The notes: generated by a model not told the origin, from the sequence alone. Shown: positions 6,879-15,705, counted from the stretch's first letter. The stretch: 23,765 bases of DNA from an uncultured Oscillospiraceae bacterium (GCA_959596515.1 CAUFXR010000034.1:1-23765); one strand, 5' to 3'. Made by a program: numbers and translations.

Positions 6879-7421
6879 GTGATACCATCGTTCTCTTGGA
6901 ATAGTTTATATATAGGTGGCGGCGCATCTATGTGGGAATCTCATTCAGCTTGCTACACCCAATATTCTGATCCGGAAACTGGAGAACTGAACGATGATAT
7001 CGCTGTATTCAGAAATCCGGTTTACTCCGATAGAGATGTGGTAGCTCCGAACGATTTCTATGCGGCTGCCGGTACCGGTAATGTGTGGAATGTGGAAGAC
7101 TTCAATGAGACCTTCCAGGATTTCGTTAAGTATTATTTTGATCAGTTCCCCGACTTAGCAGCGGAAGAGGGAATACTGCCCCTTATGTCCAGAGCTGACG
7201 GTACGTCTCCTGAGATGCCTAGCTTTTTTGAACAAATGAGAGAGGATTTGGAGAACCTCGATGACTTCTGTCGTTGCTGGGACGTCACTTTGGATCCGGC
7301 TACTGTTGAGGTAGTAGGAATCGAAGGCGTTAGCCTGATGACGGGCTATATTACTCCTGAGGAATATTGCCAGAGAATCGATGATTCTATTGCCCAGAAT
7401 GCTTCCACCTATTTCGATTAA
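6879..7421 (+). pseudogene. C-terminal fragment of an ABC sugar solute-binding protein
   Basis: About 180 codons open from a GTG at 6879 without a ribosome binding site and without the first two thirds of a binding protein. It contains an acidic, aromatic-rich region (YTQYSDPETG, GTGNVWNVEDFNETFQDF) and ends with SLMTGYITPEEYCQRIDDSI, the typical closing helices of family 1 extracellular solute-binding proteins, where TPEE and a terminal amphipathic helix recur. The stop is at 7421, followed by a hairpin and then two MalF/MalG-type permease genes, the standard binding protein-permease-permease order. The matching signal peptide is 2 kb upstream (4729-4910), so the gene appears split and inactive. 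The alternative is a small unrelated intact protein, which the absence of a start signal argues against. Confidence 0.6.
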
Positions 7422-7460
7422 TCTATTTCAAAAACGTTCTGAATAAAAGGCTCATGTTTT

Positions 7461-7504
7461 GCACTCCCGCGCTTACCGGAAAAACGGTACCGGCGCGGGG
7501 GTGC
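7461..7504 (+). promoter_or_regulatory. Intergenic hairpin between binding-protein and permease genes
   Basis: GCAC-T-CCCGCGC (7461-7472) pairs with GCGCGGG-G-GTGC (7493-7504), with ACCG/CGGT inside and a GAAAAA-like loop; a small internal loop separates the two stems. There is no T tract. Such stems between binding-protein and permease genes commonly protect the upstream message and lower permease expression. Confidence 0.55.
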
Positions 7505-7560
7505 TGTTGAGAAAAGTTTTCAGGGACGGGATAAGATATCGGTGAAATGGAGATGTGTCT

Positions 7561-8451
7561 ATGTCGAAGCTCTATCCTAAGCGAACCCCATGGTTGTTTT
7601 TATTGGCACCCTTGATTGTATATACTTGTTCGGTTTTTGTGCCAATTTTTATGTCCTTGTTTTATAGCTTTTATTCCTGGAAGTTTGTTAATCCCATGCA
7701 GTTTGTTGGATTAAATAATTTCAAAACCTTGATCAACGATGCGAATTTTTGGACGGCCTTTACCAACAATTTGAAGTTTGTCCTAATAAATGTTGTGCTT
7801 CAAGTTGTTATAGGTCTGTTTCTTTCCATCCTGATTATGCAAGTAACAAGAAGAATCACCAACATCGTAAAAATTCTTTATTTTATTCCCTGTATCATTG
7901 CATCCGTAGCGATCAGCGAAACGGTCAAGCGTATGGTAACGGTGACCCCACAGGGTATAATTAATGCACTTTTGGAATGGGTAGGTTTGGCCCAATATCA
8001 AGCAGCTTTTGCCGGTGACTCTAGATATTCCTTGATCGTTGTAGCGCTTACCGAGGTATACCGCTGGAGCGGCTTGTACATGATTGTCTATTATTCAGCC
8101 TTTATTTCTGTACCGAACGAGCAAGTGGAAGCCGCAATCATCGATGGAGCGAACACCTTCCAGATTTATCGATATGTTAGGCTACCCATGATTAAAAACA
8201 TTATTGGCACCACAGCGATTCTGATCGCCAACGGCAATTTTAAGGTGTTTGATACAGTATTCCTCATTACGGGCGGTGGCCCAGGCTTTTCTAGCCATGT
8301 TCTTTCCACCTATTTATACAACCAAGCATTTTCTCAGGTAAAAGCAGGATATGGTAGTGCGATCGCCTTGTTCCAATTTCTAATTTGTATTTTAGTAGTG
8401 GTACTGATGCAACTGCTATTCCGAAATTCTGCGAAAGATGCTGATGTCTGA
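7561..8451 (+). CDS. ABC sugar transporter permease, MalF/UgpA type
   Basis: A 296-residue integral membrane protein with about six hydrophobic spans, the first right at the N-terminus (PWLFLLAPLIVYTCSVFVPI). The cytoplasmic EAA loop that docks to the ATPase is clear at about residues 190-210: EAAIIDGANTFQIYRYVRLP. It would form a heterodimer with the next permease and import sugars or oligosaccharides. The ATG at 7561 is preferred because GGAG (7549-7552) is 8 nt upstream; the in-frame GTG at 7555 is too close. No ATP-binding subunit gene is in the window, as is usual for CUT1 systems in Firmicutes that share an MsmK-type ATPase. The binding protein upstream is broken, so the permease may be stranded or use another binding protein. 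Confidence 0.92.
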   Translation: MSKLYPKRTPWLFLLAPLIVYTCSVFVPIFMSLFYSFYSWKFVNPMQFVGLNNFKTLINDANFWTAFTNNLKFVLINVVLQVVIGLFLSILIMQVTRRITNIVKILYFIPCIIASVAISETVKRMVTVTPQGIINALLEWVGLAQYQAAFAGDSRYSLIVVALTEVYRWSGLYMIVYYSAFISVPNEQVEAAIIDGANTFQIYRYVRLPMIKNIIGTTAILIANGNFKVFDTVFLITGGGPGFSSHVLSTYLYNQAFSQVKAGYGSAIALFQFLICILVVVLMQLLFRNSAKDADV

Positions 8452-8468
8452 GGAAAGGAGAGAATGTC

Positions 8469-9314
8469 ATGAAAGCAAAAAAAGCCGTTAATCGGACGCT
8501 GAAAACTATTTTTATGATAGTCCTCCTGATTATTCTTATTATCCAGGTGTATCCTCTGTTTTGGATTTTTACATCTAGCTTTAAAACCACAGGAGAATGG
8601 ACAGCGAATCCGCCCTATACCCTTCCCGAGAGTTTTTATCTCGGCAATTACGTTAAGGTCATGCAGGAGTCAAATTTACCCCGGTATCTCCTTAATAGCT
8701 TTATAGTGGCCTTTTTCACCTTGCTCTTTATCGTAATTTTAAGCTCTCTCTGTGCTTTTGTCATGGAAAAGATGCAGTTCCGGGGCAAAAAAATTGCTTT
8801 CTATTATATTTTAATGGGCATGATGGTTCCGGTTTTTATTGCCCTGATTCCTATGTTCCAAATATATAATATGTTTGGACTGCGGAATACTTACTTGGCC
8901 CTGATTTTCCCTCAGGTAGGCTTTAATTTGGCGATAGCCATGTATTTGTACATGGGCTTTATGAGATATATTCCTTTTTCGTTATTGGAATCCGCTTACC
9001 TGGATGGAGCTTCATCCTTTACTATTTATCGAAAAATTGTAATGCCTATGTCGCTAAACGCTACCATTACGATTTTGACCTTTACCTTTATTGGTATTTG
9101 GAATGAGTTTACTTTTTCAAAAACTTTCATTTCCAACGCGATGATGAAAACAGTACCAGTAGGCTTATCCGACTTTGTGGCAGCTTATGGAACCAGAGAT
9201 TGGGGTGCGACGTTTGCCTCGATAAGTATATCTATATTGCCAACGCTGATTATTTATTTTGTCCTTAACGATAGAGTCATCGAAGGTATGGCAGCCGGCG
9301 CGGTAAAAGCTTAG
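8469..9314 (+). CDS. ABC sugar transporter permease, MalG/UgpE type
   Basis: A 281-residue membrane protein, six predicted spans, with a first span at about residues 12-35 after a basic start (MKAKKAVNRT). The EAA-loop equivalent is at about 174-193 (ESAYLDGASSFTIYRKIVMP), and the protein ends GMAAGAVKA, the characteristic C-terminus of MalG-type permeases. It starts 17 bp after the stop of its partner with GGAGAG as ribosome binding site. Together the two form the membrane channel of a CUT1-type sugar importer. It ends with a TAG codon, which shows that TAG is a normal stop in this genome. Confidence 0.93.
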   Translation: MKAKKAVNRTLKTIFMIVLLIILIIQVYPLFWIFTSSFKTTGEWTANPPYTLPESFYLGNYVKVMQESNLPRYLLNSFIVAFFTLLFIVILSSLCAFVMEKMQFRGKKIAFYYILMGMMVPVFIALIPMFQIYNMFGLRNTYLALIFPQVGFNLAIAMYLYMGFMRYIPFSLLESAYLDGASSFTIYRKIVMPMSLNATITILTFTFIGIWNEFTFSKTFISNAMMKTVPVGLSDFVAAYGTRDWGATFASISISILPTLIIYFVLNDRVIEGMAAGAVKA

Positions 9315-9416
9315 TTTTAGGGATATGGCTAGGATTTTTAACAGCCCCAGAGAATGCGTGTCAAAATGAGTTGTTTTAAAGCTTATGTGGATAACCTTAC
9401 ATAGGAGAAATTTGTT

Positions 9417-10799
9417 ATGTATAATTTTGGAAAATGTGTAATTGGGTTAGCGCCAACAAGAAGAGATCAATTTAAGGAAAGTTGTAAGGAAGAAATCGTA
9501 AAGAAAATAAAGGCCTTAGCAGACAGATACAATATTGATCTAGTAACTATAGACGGTATTACCCGGGAAGGCATATTAGTTTACAATGATGAAATCGATA
9601 AGATTGTCAGGCACTTTAACGATCATCAAGTGGACGCGATATTTGTTCCTCATGCCAATTTTGGCCAGGAAGAAGCGGTAGCGAAATTGTGCGCGAAAAT
9701 GGCCAAACCGGTCTTACTCTGGGGGCCAAGAGATGCGTCGCCTACAGGAAATACGGAGGAGTTTTTTGACAGGCCAACCTATGATATTCAGTGTGGTCTG
9801 TTTGCCACAGGAAAAGCGTTGCTTTCCTATGGTGTGCCGTTCACTTATATCGAGAACTGCGCGATCGATTCACCTGTTCTTGAGCAGGGGTTTGAGTCTT
9901 TCGCTAGGACAGTGTGCGCGGCTCGAGCGATGAAAGGCGCTAGGGTGGCGCAGCTTAGCGTGCGCCCCTGGCAGTTTCTTAGTGTGAAATATAATGAGTC
10001 TGAACTCTTAGAGAAATTCGGTATTGAAGTAGTTCCAATTGAAACAACAGAGCTTCAAAATGAAATTAAAAGGGTTCAGGAATTCCATCAAGGAGATATC
10101 CGTGATCAGATAGCATTATGGCACAAGCACGTGGATCTGTCTCTGACACCTGCGGATGTTCAGGAAAAATTGGCCGCAGTGGCAATCGGCGTTAAAAATT
10201 TAGCGGATGTTAACGGTTGCAGGGTCGCTGCGGGAGAATGCTGGAAAATGCTCCAAAATCTTTATGGAATCAATGCGTGCTTCGTTTGGGGGGCTCTTAC
10301 GGCAGAGGGACTACCGGTAGCCTGTGAAACAGATGTACTAGGAGCCATCGGTACAGGCATGATGCTGGGTGCCACAAGGGGCCAGGTCACCCCTTTCTTT
10401 GCGGATATCACGATACGCCATCCCAGCAATGACAACGGAGAGCTGTTATGGCATTGCGGCCCGTTCCCTTATACACTTGCGAAAAGAGGCGCCACACTTC
10501 CCAGTGTTTTGGAATGCAGAGGACAATGGGAAATTGAAGGCGGCGACGTTACACTTCTGCGTATTGGCAGTCAAAACGGACGTTATACTTTGTTTGCGGA
10601 TCAGGCTGTTGGTACAGAGGGGCCAAGGACCAATGGCACCTATCTTTGGATAGAAACCGACAATTGGCCAAAATGGGAACGGAAATTTGTAAAAGGACCC
10701 TATATCCACCATGTGACAGGGGCCCATGGGAAATATCAAACAGTGCTTCATGAGGCCCTGCAATATATTGGGGATATTCATCCGGACAGGGTGGACTAA
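9417..10799 (+). CDS. L-fucose/L-arabinose isomerase-family sugar isomerase
   Basis: A 460-residue protein of the FucI/AraA fold, which interconverts aldoses and ketoses using a divalent metal. The metal-site pattern is visible in the last third: Glu304 in ACETDVLGA, Asp330 in FFADI, and a histidine cluster at 431-437 (HHVTGAH), one of which should be the third ligand. The N-terminal half (VPHANFGQEEAV at 78-89 and LLWGPRDASP at 100-109) matches the substrate-gating domains of this superfamily. It is shorter than classical FucI (about 590), as in the many uncharacterised FucI-like proteins. AGGAGA lies 8 nt before the ATG. It follows the permeases and precedes a PfkB kinase and an aldolase, so it likely makes the ketose that is next phosphorylated. 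The sugar is not determined; a 5- or 6-carbon aldose is expected. Confidence 0.85.
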   Translation: MYNFGKCVIGLAPTRRDQFKESCKEEIVKKIKALADRYNIDLVTIDGITREGILVYNDEIDKIVRHFNDHQVDAIFVPHANFGQEEAVAKLCAKMAKPVLLWGPRDASPTGNTEEFFDRPTYDIQCGLFATGKALLSYGVPFTYIENCAIDSPVLEQGFESFARTVCAARAMKGARVAQLSVRPWQFLSVKYNESELLEKFGIEVVPIETTELQNEIKRVQEFHQGDIRDQIALWHKHVDLSLTPADVQEKLAAVAIGVKNLADVNGCRVAAGECWKMLQNLYGINACFVWGALTAEGLPVACETDVLGAIGTGMMLGATRGQVTPFFADITIRHPSNDNGELLWHCGPFPYTLAKRGATLPSVLECRGQWEIEGGDVTLLRIGSQNGRYTLFADQAVGTEGPRTNGTYLWIETDNWPKWERKFVKGPYIHHVTGAHGKYQTVLHEALQYIGDIHPDRVD

Positions 10800-10844
10800 A
10801 CTTGAAAATTATGGACCCGTCTATGCGGATATCTGGAGGCAGTT

Positions 10845-11798
10845 ATGAAAACGAATATCAATAAAGCGGATGTGATTTGCGTCGGTATGTCCTGCGCCGA
10901 CATTATGATTCCGAGAGTAGACTTATCCTGTCCTCTTGAGGAAGAAATGACACCAGTAAAGCAAATTCAGATCTATGTTGGCGGAGACGCTACCAATCAA
11001 TCCATGGTTATGTCGCAGCTAGGACTCAGAACAAAATTATTAACTGGCGTTGGAAAGGATTCTGTTGGTAAACTTTTGGAAGATACGGTTAGAGCATGCG
11101 GGGTAGACACATCAGGATTTTTTTGGAGCGAGGATCGCCCTACCTCGGTAACGGTGATTGCCATATCTCCGGAAGGAAAAAGAAAATTTATTCATATTGG
11201 GTTTGAATCTACCGCCTGTGTTTTTGAGCCAGATGTGTCTGTGTTTCAAGGAGCAAAAGTGGTCTCTCTGGGAAGCTTGTTGACGCCTCCCTTGCTCGAT
11301 CCCAAGGTGACGAAAAAAGTGATCGCCGGCGCGAAAAAAGCAGGGGCCTTAATTTGTGCTGATGTAGTCTACGACGACCACGGCTCCGTGAAATTTTCTG
11401 ATTATGGTGAATGCCTGAAAGAGATTGATTATTTCTTCCCCAATGACGATGAGGCGCAAAAAATCACAGGGGAAAAAGATTTGGAAAAAATGGCGGATCA
11501 CTTTTTGAACTACGGGATTAAAAATGTGGTGATCAAGGCGGGAAAACAAGGCTGCTTTTTTAAAAACCGTTCGGAAAGTTTCATGGTACCCGCTTTCTCT
11601 GTGAAAGCAGTGGATACCACAGGGGCAGGGGATAATTTTGCTTCCGGATTTATCACCGCTCTTCTCGAGGGTAAAAACCATCAGGAATGTTGCCGTTTTG
11701 CCCACGGCGTTGCGGCTATCGCAGTAGGATCTGTGGGAGCTAATGTGGGAGTAAAAAGTCGTGGCCAAGTGGAGGAGTTTCTCAATAGCCATCGCTAA
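10845..11798 (+). CDS. PfkB-family (ribokinase-type) carbohydrate kinase
   Basis: A 317-residue ATP-dependent sugar kinase of the ribokinase superfamily. The substrate-side signature is YVGGDATN (45-52) with the lid region after it (LTGVGKDSVG, 66-75); the C-terminal signature DTTGAGDNF (257-265) carries the catalytic base Asp263 and the anion-hole glycines; NDDEAQKITG (200-209) is the usual N-x-x-E segment. Length is normal. A GGAGG site precedes the ATG at 10845. Its position between isomerase and aldolase says it phosphorylates the ketose product. Classical fucose and rhamnose pathways use FGGY kinases here, so a PfkB kinase points to a different ketose or position of phosphorylation (for example C1 or C6 of a hexulose). 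Gene-specific assignment is not possible from sequence alone. Confidence 0.92.
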   Translation: MKTNINKADVICVGMSCADIMIPRVDLSCPLEEEMTPVKQIQIYVGGDATNQSMVMSQLGLRTKLLTGVGKDSVGKLLEDTVRACGVDTSGFFWSEDRPTSVTVIAISPEGKRKFIHIGFESTACVFEPDVSVFQGAKVVSLGSLLTPPLLDPKVTKKVIAGAKKAGALICADVVYDDHGSVKFSDYGECLKEIDYFFPNDDEAQKITGEKDLEKMADHFLNYGIKNVVIKAGKQGCFFKNRSESFMVPAFSVKAVDTTGAGDNFASGFITALLEGKNHQECCRFAHGVAAIAVGSVGANVGVKSRGQVEEFLNSHR

Positions 11799-11915
11799 AA
11801 AGTTAAGCTGAAAAGAGGACCCAACGATAGGATCAGTAGGGAATCAATGGAATTTAATGTCTTGTTGAAACCATATCGTTGTGGATATGATTAAAAATTT
11901 TAGGAGGATTTTATT

Positions 11916-12772
11916 ATGCCGCTTGTATCAATGAAAAAAATGTTAACAGATGCACGTGAGAAAAAATAGCTATTGGCGGTTTTTTGCCATGGAATTATCT
12001 TTCCGCAAAGGCGATCGCTAACGCCAGCAAAAAATTGGGACAGCCGGTGATTTATATCTGCCCGTGGCAGCCGCCCACCCATATCGGCGGTTTTCGCTAT
12101 GTAACGGAGATGGCAAAGCAAATCTCTAATGAGCTGGACATTGATATCGCTGTCCATGCGGATCATTTTCATGGATTTGAGATTGCGGCCCAGGCGATTC
12201 AAGGAGGCTACACTTCTGTTATGGTAGACGCTTCTCGTTATCCAGTTGAGGAGAATATCATCGCGACTAGAGAAGTGGTAAAAATGGCTCACGCTTGCGG
12301 CGTTAGCGTGGAGGCCGAAATTGGCCGGTTGCCTGGAAATGAAGGTGACGAAGACGTAACTGATGCGGAAGCGTTCCAAACAGATCCGGATGAGGCTGCG
12401 TATTTTGTGGAGAAAACAGGTGTAGACTGCCTGGCGGTATCTATCGGGACTATGCATGGCGCTTATCCGCCAGGATATAAGGCGGAACTTAATATTCCCA
12501 GATTAAAAGAAATCTCCGAAAAAGTAAAAATTCCGTTGGTTATGCACGGCGGCTCCGGTACCCCAGATGACAAAGTCGCCCAGGCGATTCAGTATGGAAT
12601 CGCTAAAATTAATGTGGCAACAGAACTGGTAACTGTATATGCGAAAAAGATCCAGGAACTCCAAAATGAGAACCCCAACATCCGGTATACCGATATGATT
12701 TTTTCCGAGGCGGCGTTAGCGTTAGAGGCGCTGGTGGAGCAAAAGATCAAATTGTTTGCTGGAATAAAATAA
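11916..12772 (+). pseudogene. Class II (metal-dependent) ketose-bisphosphate aldolase with a -1 frameshift near its start
   Basis: AGGAGG (11902-11907) and an ATG at 11916 begin MPLVSMKKMLTDAREKK, the standard start of GatY/KbaY/FbaA-type aldolases, but a TAG follows at 11967. Stepping back one base in the A6 run (11961-11966) restores KKIAIGGFLPWNYL and the rest of a 285-residue enzyme to 12772. Zinc and catalytic residues are intact in the restored protein: HADH (81-84), EAEIGRLPG (about 133-141), His181 in GTMHGAYP, His211 in MHGGSG. It would cleave a phosphorylated ketose to a triose phosphate and an aldehyde. A lost base, a sequencing error, or slippage at A6 could each account for it; an internal TTG at 11984 lacks the first strand and a ribosome binding site. 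The surrounding operon otherwise depends on this step. Confidence 0.85.
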
Positions 12773-12815
12773 TCCTTATTTATAAAAACTCCAAGGATAG
12801 ATGGAGGCTAACAAT

Positions 12816-14015
12816 ATGAAAACATTCGCAGACTTTTCCTTTCATATGCAAACGGAAATCATTTTCGGAAAAGCAACAGAAATGAAAGCTGGAACCCTAG
12901 TCAAAAAATACGGCGGAACAAAAGTGATGTTGGTATTTGGCAGCGGTTCAATTTATCGGACTAAACTTTACGACAGAGTGGTGGAAAGCCTTTGCAGAGA
13001 AGCGATCCCCTTTGTTGGATTAGGCGGTGTGAAAGCGAATCCACTGCGCTCCCTTGTAGACGAGGGCTTGGAATTAGCGCAGAAGGAAAAGATGGATTTT
13101 TTACTGGCGGTGGGAGGCGGCAGTGTAATCGACACAGCAAAAGCCATCGCTTTAGGGCTGGCCAATAACGGAGAATATTGGAAGTTTTATTGCGGTGAAC
13201 CCGCAGAAAAAATCGCGCCGGTAGGAACCATTAATACTATTTCTGCGGCTGGAAGCGAAACCAGTGGTTCCAGCGTTTTAGTAGACGATGTTGCCACTAA
13301 ACAAAAGCGTGGATTCATGTGGAGCGTTTGCAAACCAGTATTTGCCATTATGAATCCAGAACTGACCTATACGGTTTCTCCTTATCAGACGGGAGCCGGT
13401 ACGGCTGATATTTTTGCTCACACGGTAAATCGTTATTTCTGCGCCGCCGCTTCTAAGTTAGGCGACGAGTTTGGCGAGGGCTTGCTCCGAACAGTGGTGA
13501 AATACGGACCAATAGCGGTTATGGAACCGGAATGCTATGAAGCTCGGGCAGAACTGATGTTGGCGGCGTCTTTCAGCCATAATGATGTAACTGGAATTGG
13601 CCGAAGCGGCCCAAATGGCAGCGAGCACGGACTGGAACAACAGATCAGCGCTTTTTATAATACCGCCCATGGAGCGGGCCTTGCGGTTATCATGCCGGCT
13701 TGGCTTCAATATATTGTGGACCATGGCAGCATGGAACAGATACAGAGGGTGGCTAGATTTGGCGTGAAAGTGTTCGGGGTTGACGAGGACTTCGCAGACG
13801 AAAAGGCAACGGCCAACGACGGCCTCAACCGTTTCCGGCAGTGGCTTCGCTCTATCGGAATGCCCTTAACATTTAAAGAGCTGGGAATCCCTAAAACGGA
13901 TTTGCAATCTATCATTGACAGATGCGTCTCCAGTTTTCCAAATCAGGTAGTACCCGGCTATATGCCTTTAAACCGAGAGGCTGTGACAGCCATTTTTACT
14001 TCTGTTATAGAGTAA
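12816..14015 (+). CDS. Iron-containing (type III) alcohol dehydrogenase
   Basis: A 399-residue NAD(P)-dependent dehydrogenase of the iron-ADH family. The nucleotide-binding GGGSVID motif is at 100-106; the metal ligands are Asp198 and His202 (TADIFAH), His271 (SEHGLEQ) and His285 (NTAHGAGLA). The start is the ATG at 12816, with GGAGG (12803-12807) 8 nt upstream; the ATG at 12801 overlaps that site. It begins 43 bp after the aldolase. In context it should reduce the aldehyde released by the aldolase (lactaldehyde, glycolaldehyde or similar) to an alcohol and recycle NADH. Sequence style (NTISAAGSETSGSSVL, YNTAHGAGLAVIMPAW) is close to the butanol dehydrogenase/YqhD branch, which is broad in aldehyde use and often NADPH-linked. 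Confidence 0.93.
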   Translation: MKTFADFSFHMQTEIIFGKATEMKAGTLVKKYGGTKVMLVFGSGSIYRTKLYDRVVESLCREAIPFVGLGGVKANPLRSLVDEGLELAQKEKMDFLLAVGGGSVIDTAKAIALGLANNGEYWKFYCGEPAEKIAPVGTINTISAAGSETSGSSVLVDDVATKQKRGFMWSVCKPVFAIMNPELTYTVSPYQTGAGTADIFAHTVNRYFCAAASKLGDEFGEGLLRTVVKYGPIAVMEPECYEARAELMLAASFSHNDVTGIGRSGPNGSEHGLEQQISAFYNTAHGAGLAVIMPAWLQYIVDHGSMEQIQRVARFGVKVFGVDEDFADEKATANDGLNRFRQWLRSIGMPLTFKELGIPKTDLQSIIDRCVSSFPNQVVPGYMPLNREAVTAIFTSVIE

Positions 14016-14032
14016 CGGCTTTTGTGGAAAGA

Positions 14033-14069
14033 GGTTGTATCTGTAAAATTTTGATACAGCCTTTTTCTT
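14033..14069 (+). terminator. Intrinsic terminator after the dehydrogenase gene
   Basis: GGTTGTATC (14033-14041) pairs with GATACAGCC (14053-14061) with one G-T wobble, followed by TTTTTCTTC. It lies between the dehydrogenase and the first GH43 gene, so the glycosidase pair may be made partly from its own promoter within 14070-14140, which I could not place. Confidence 0.75.
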
Positions 14070-14154
14070 CAAAATAAGACGTTTTTACAGGAGATCCTAC
14101 AATGTAATTTTGAGAAATCAAGTAGATTATTAGCAGAAGAAAGGAGTGTTCAAA

Positions 14155-15687
14155 ATGGGTGTGCCAAGAACCTATTGTTCAGATCTAGGTGACGGTACCT
14201 ATTTAAATCCGTTAATGCATGGTGAATTCCCAGACCCCTCTATCCTGAAAGATGGGGCGGATTATTATATGGTAAATTGCAGCCAGCCGCTTTTGTGGCA
14301 TTCTTTGGATTTGATCCATTGGGAACCCTTGTATGAGCTTAACTATGGGATCGTAGGCGGAGCAGCGGATTTATGCAAAGTACAGGATACTTATTATTTG
14401 TATAATGTGCATCCCTTTGGACGCGATAAATCTGATTATAAGCCTAGCAATATGTGGGTGCTGACTACAACCGATATTCGAAGCGGGAAATGGGACGGCC
14501 CTTTTTGTGTGGGACCGGCTTTTAATACAGAAGATCAAAGAGAGCTAATCGATCCTGGCCACGTAACAGATTTTGACGGCAAACGTTATCTCTATACTTC
14601 CGATAATTATTGTTTTCCTCTTACCGACGACGGGCTGCGCTTTTCCGGCCCAGGAAAACGGGTGTTAGCGGATGAACAATTCCCGGATGATTGGGATATC
14701 CAGGGCGTCTTTACAGAAGGCCCCCGCTTCACCATAAAAGATGGCTGGATTTATCTGTCCCTGTCTGTAGGGGGAACTCAGGGACCGGCGCAGGCCCATG
14801 GGATTTTAGTATACCGTTCCCGCCACGCACAAGGACCTTGGGAGCCTTCCCCCTATAATCCGGTGATGCGTACCTATTCCAGACATGAAAAGTGGATCAA
14901 TAAAGGTCATGGCGCATTAGTAGAAGGCCCGGATGGAAAATGGTATATTATTTATCACGGATTTCTTAAAAACCGCTATAACCAAGCCAGAATGCCGCTG
15001 ATGGAGCCCATCGAATGGACGGAGGATGGCTGGTACCATATTCCGGATTGGAGCAGTCCGGCTAAGCCGCTTCCAATTCCTCAAGGCGGTGTTGCTGTTA
15101 CACATGGATATCCTACCGCCATTCAATTTCCGGAAAAGAATCCTTTGCCAGGTGAGTGGATCTATCATGGAACAACCAGGCAAAGAAGCGAAAATGTTCC
15201 ACAGGGATTAAAGGTTAAAGGTGTCGGCACCTCTTTTCATGATTGTGACGGCGCCATCGCTTATAGAGGATTATATAAGGACTTTCAGGTCACCATTCAT
15301 GCTACAGTTGGAAACGGCACAGGCGCCGGCATAGGAATGTTTTTTACACAAAAACACTCGGTGAGATTTGCCTTGAAAGACGGATTCGTGTGGCCTTATA
15401 ATTGTGGCCATCACAATTTAACGCGCTACTACAACGCAAAATCCTACCTTTGGGATGAAATATGGTTGCGGATTACCGTGTGCCATCAGGTAGTCTCGGG
15501 TTGGGTTAGCAGCGATGGAATTCATTGGGAGAAAATGATTAATAGCTTTAATATTTTTCATGTGGATTGTCAAGGAGGCTTCTTCCCTGGAGATCGTATG
15601 GTGATGCATCCCGCGCTCTTTACATTTGGTACCGGTGAGGCTATTTACCATAGTTTCCAAATTGAAGAGCTGCATCCGGAGGATTAA
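14155..15687 (+). CDS. Glycoside hydrolase family 43 protein (beta-xylosidase/alpha-arabinofuranosidase type), copy 1
   Basis: A 510-residue enzyme: a five-bladed propeller catalytic domain (about 1-320) and a C-terminal beta-sandwich (about 340-510) of the kind found in GH43 beta-xylosidases. The three GH43 acidic residues are in place: Asp27 in FPDPSI (general base), Asp133 in LIDPG (pKa modulator), Glu188 in TEGPRF (general acid). There is no signal peptide, so it acts on imported oligosaccharides in the cytoplasm. The ATG at 14155 follows AAGGAG (14141-14146); the GTG at 14146 falls inside that site. It is followed 15-18 bp later by a close paralogue. GH43 is poly-specific (arabinofuranose, xylose, galactose, others), so the sugar released is not settled. 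The divergent start RTYCSDLGDGTYLNP is shared only with the neighbour here. Confidence 0.88.
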   Translation: MGVPRTYCSDLGDGTYLNPLMHGEFPDPSILKDGADYYMVNCSQPLLWHSLDLIHWEPLYELNYGIVGGAADLCKVQDTYYLYNVHPFGRDKSDYKPSNMWVLTTTDIRSGKWDGPFCVGPAFNTEDQRELIDPGHVTDFDGKRYLYTSDNYCFPLTDDGLRFSGPGKRVLADEQFPDDWDIQGVFTEGPRFTIKDGWIYLSLSVGGTQGPAQAHGILVYRSRHAQGPWEPSPYNPVMRTYSRHEKWINKGHGALVEGPDGKWYIIYHGFLKNRYNQARMPLMEPIEWTEDGWYHIPDWSSPAKPLPIPQGGVAVTHGYPTAIQFPEKNPLPGEWIYHGTTRQRSENVPQGLKVKGVGTSFHDCDGAIAYRGLYKDFQVTIHATVGNGTGAGIGMFFTQKHSVRFALKDGFVWPYNCGHHNLTRYYNAKSYLWDEIWLRITVCHQVVSGWVSSDGIHWEKMINSFNIFHVDCQGGFFPGDRMVMHPALFTFGTGEAIYHSFQIEELHPED

Positions 15688-15705
15688 CTCAAAGGAGATG
15701 TGATG

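Noticed and set aside
12801..12815. Upstream ATG as the start of the alcohol dehydrogenase
   Set aside because: It overlaps the GGAGG site; the ATG at 12816 is correctly spaced and begins at the family's normal N-terminus.
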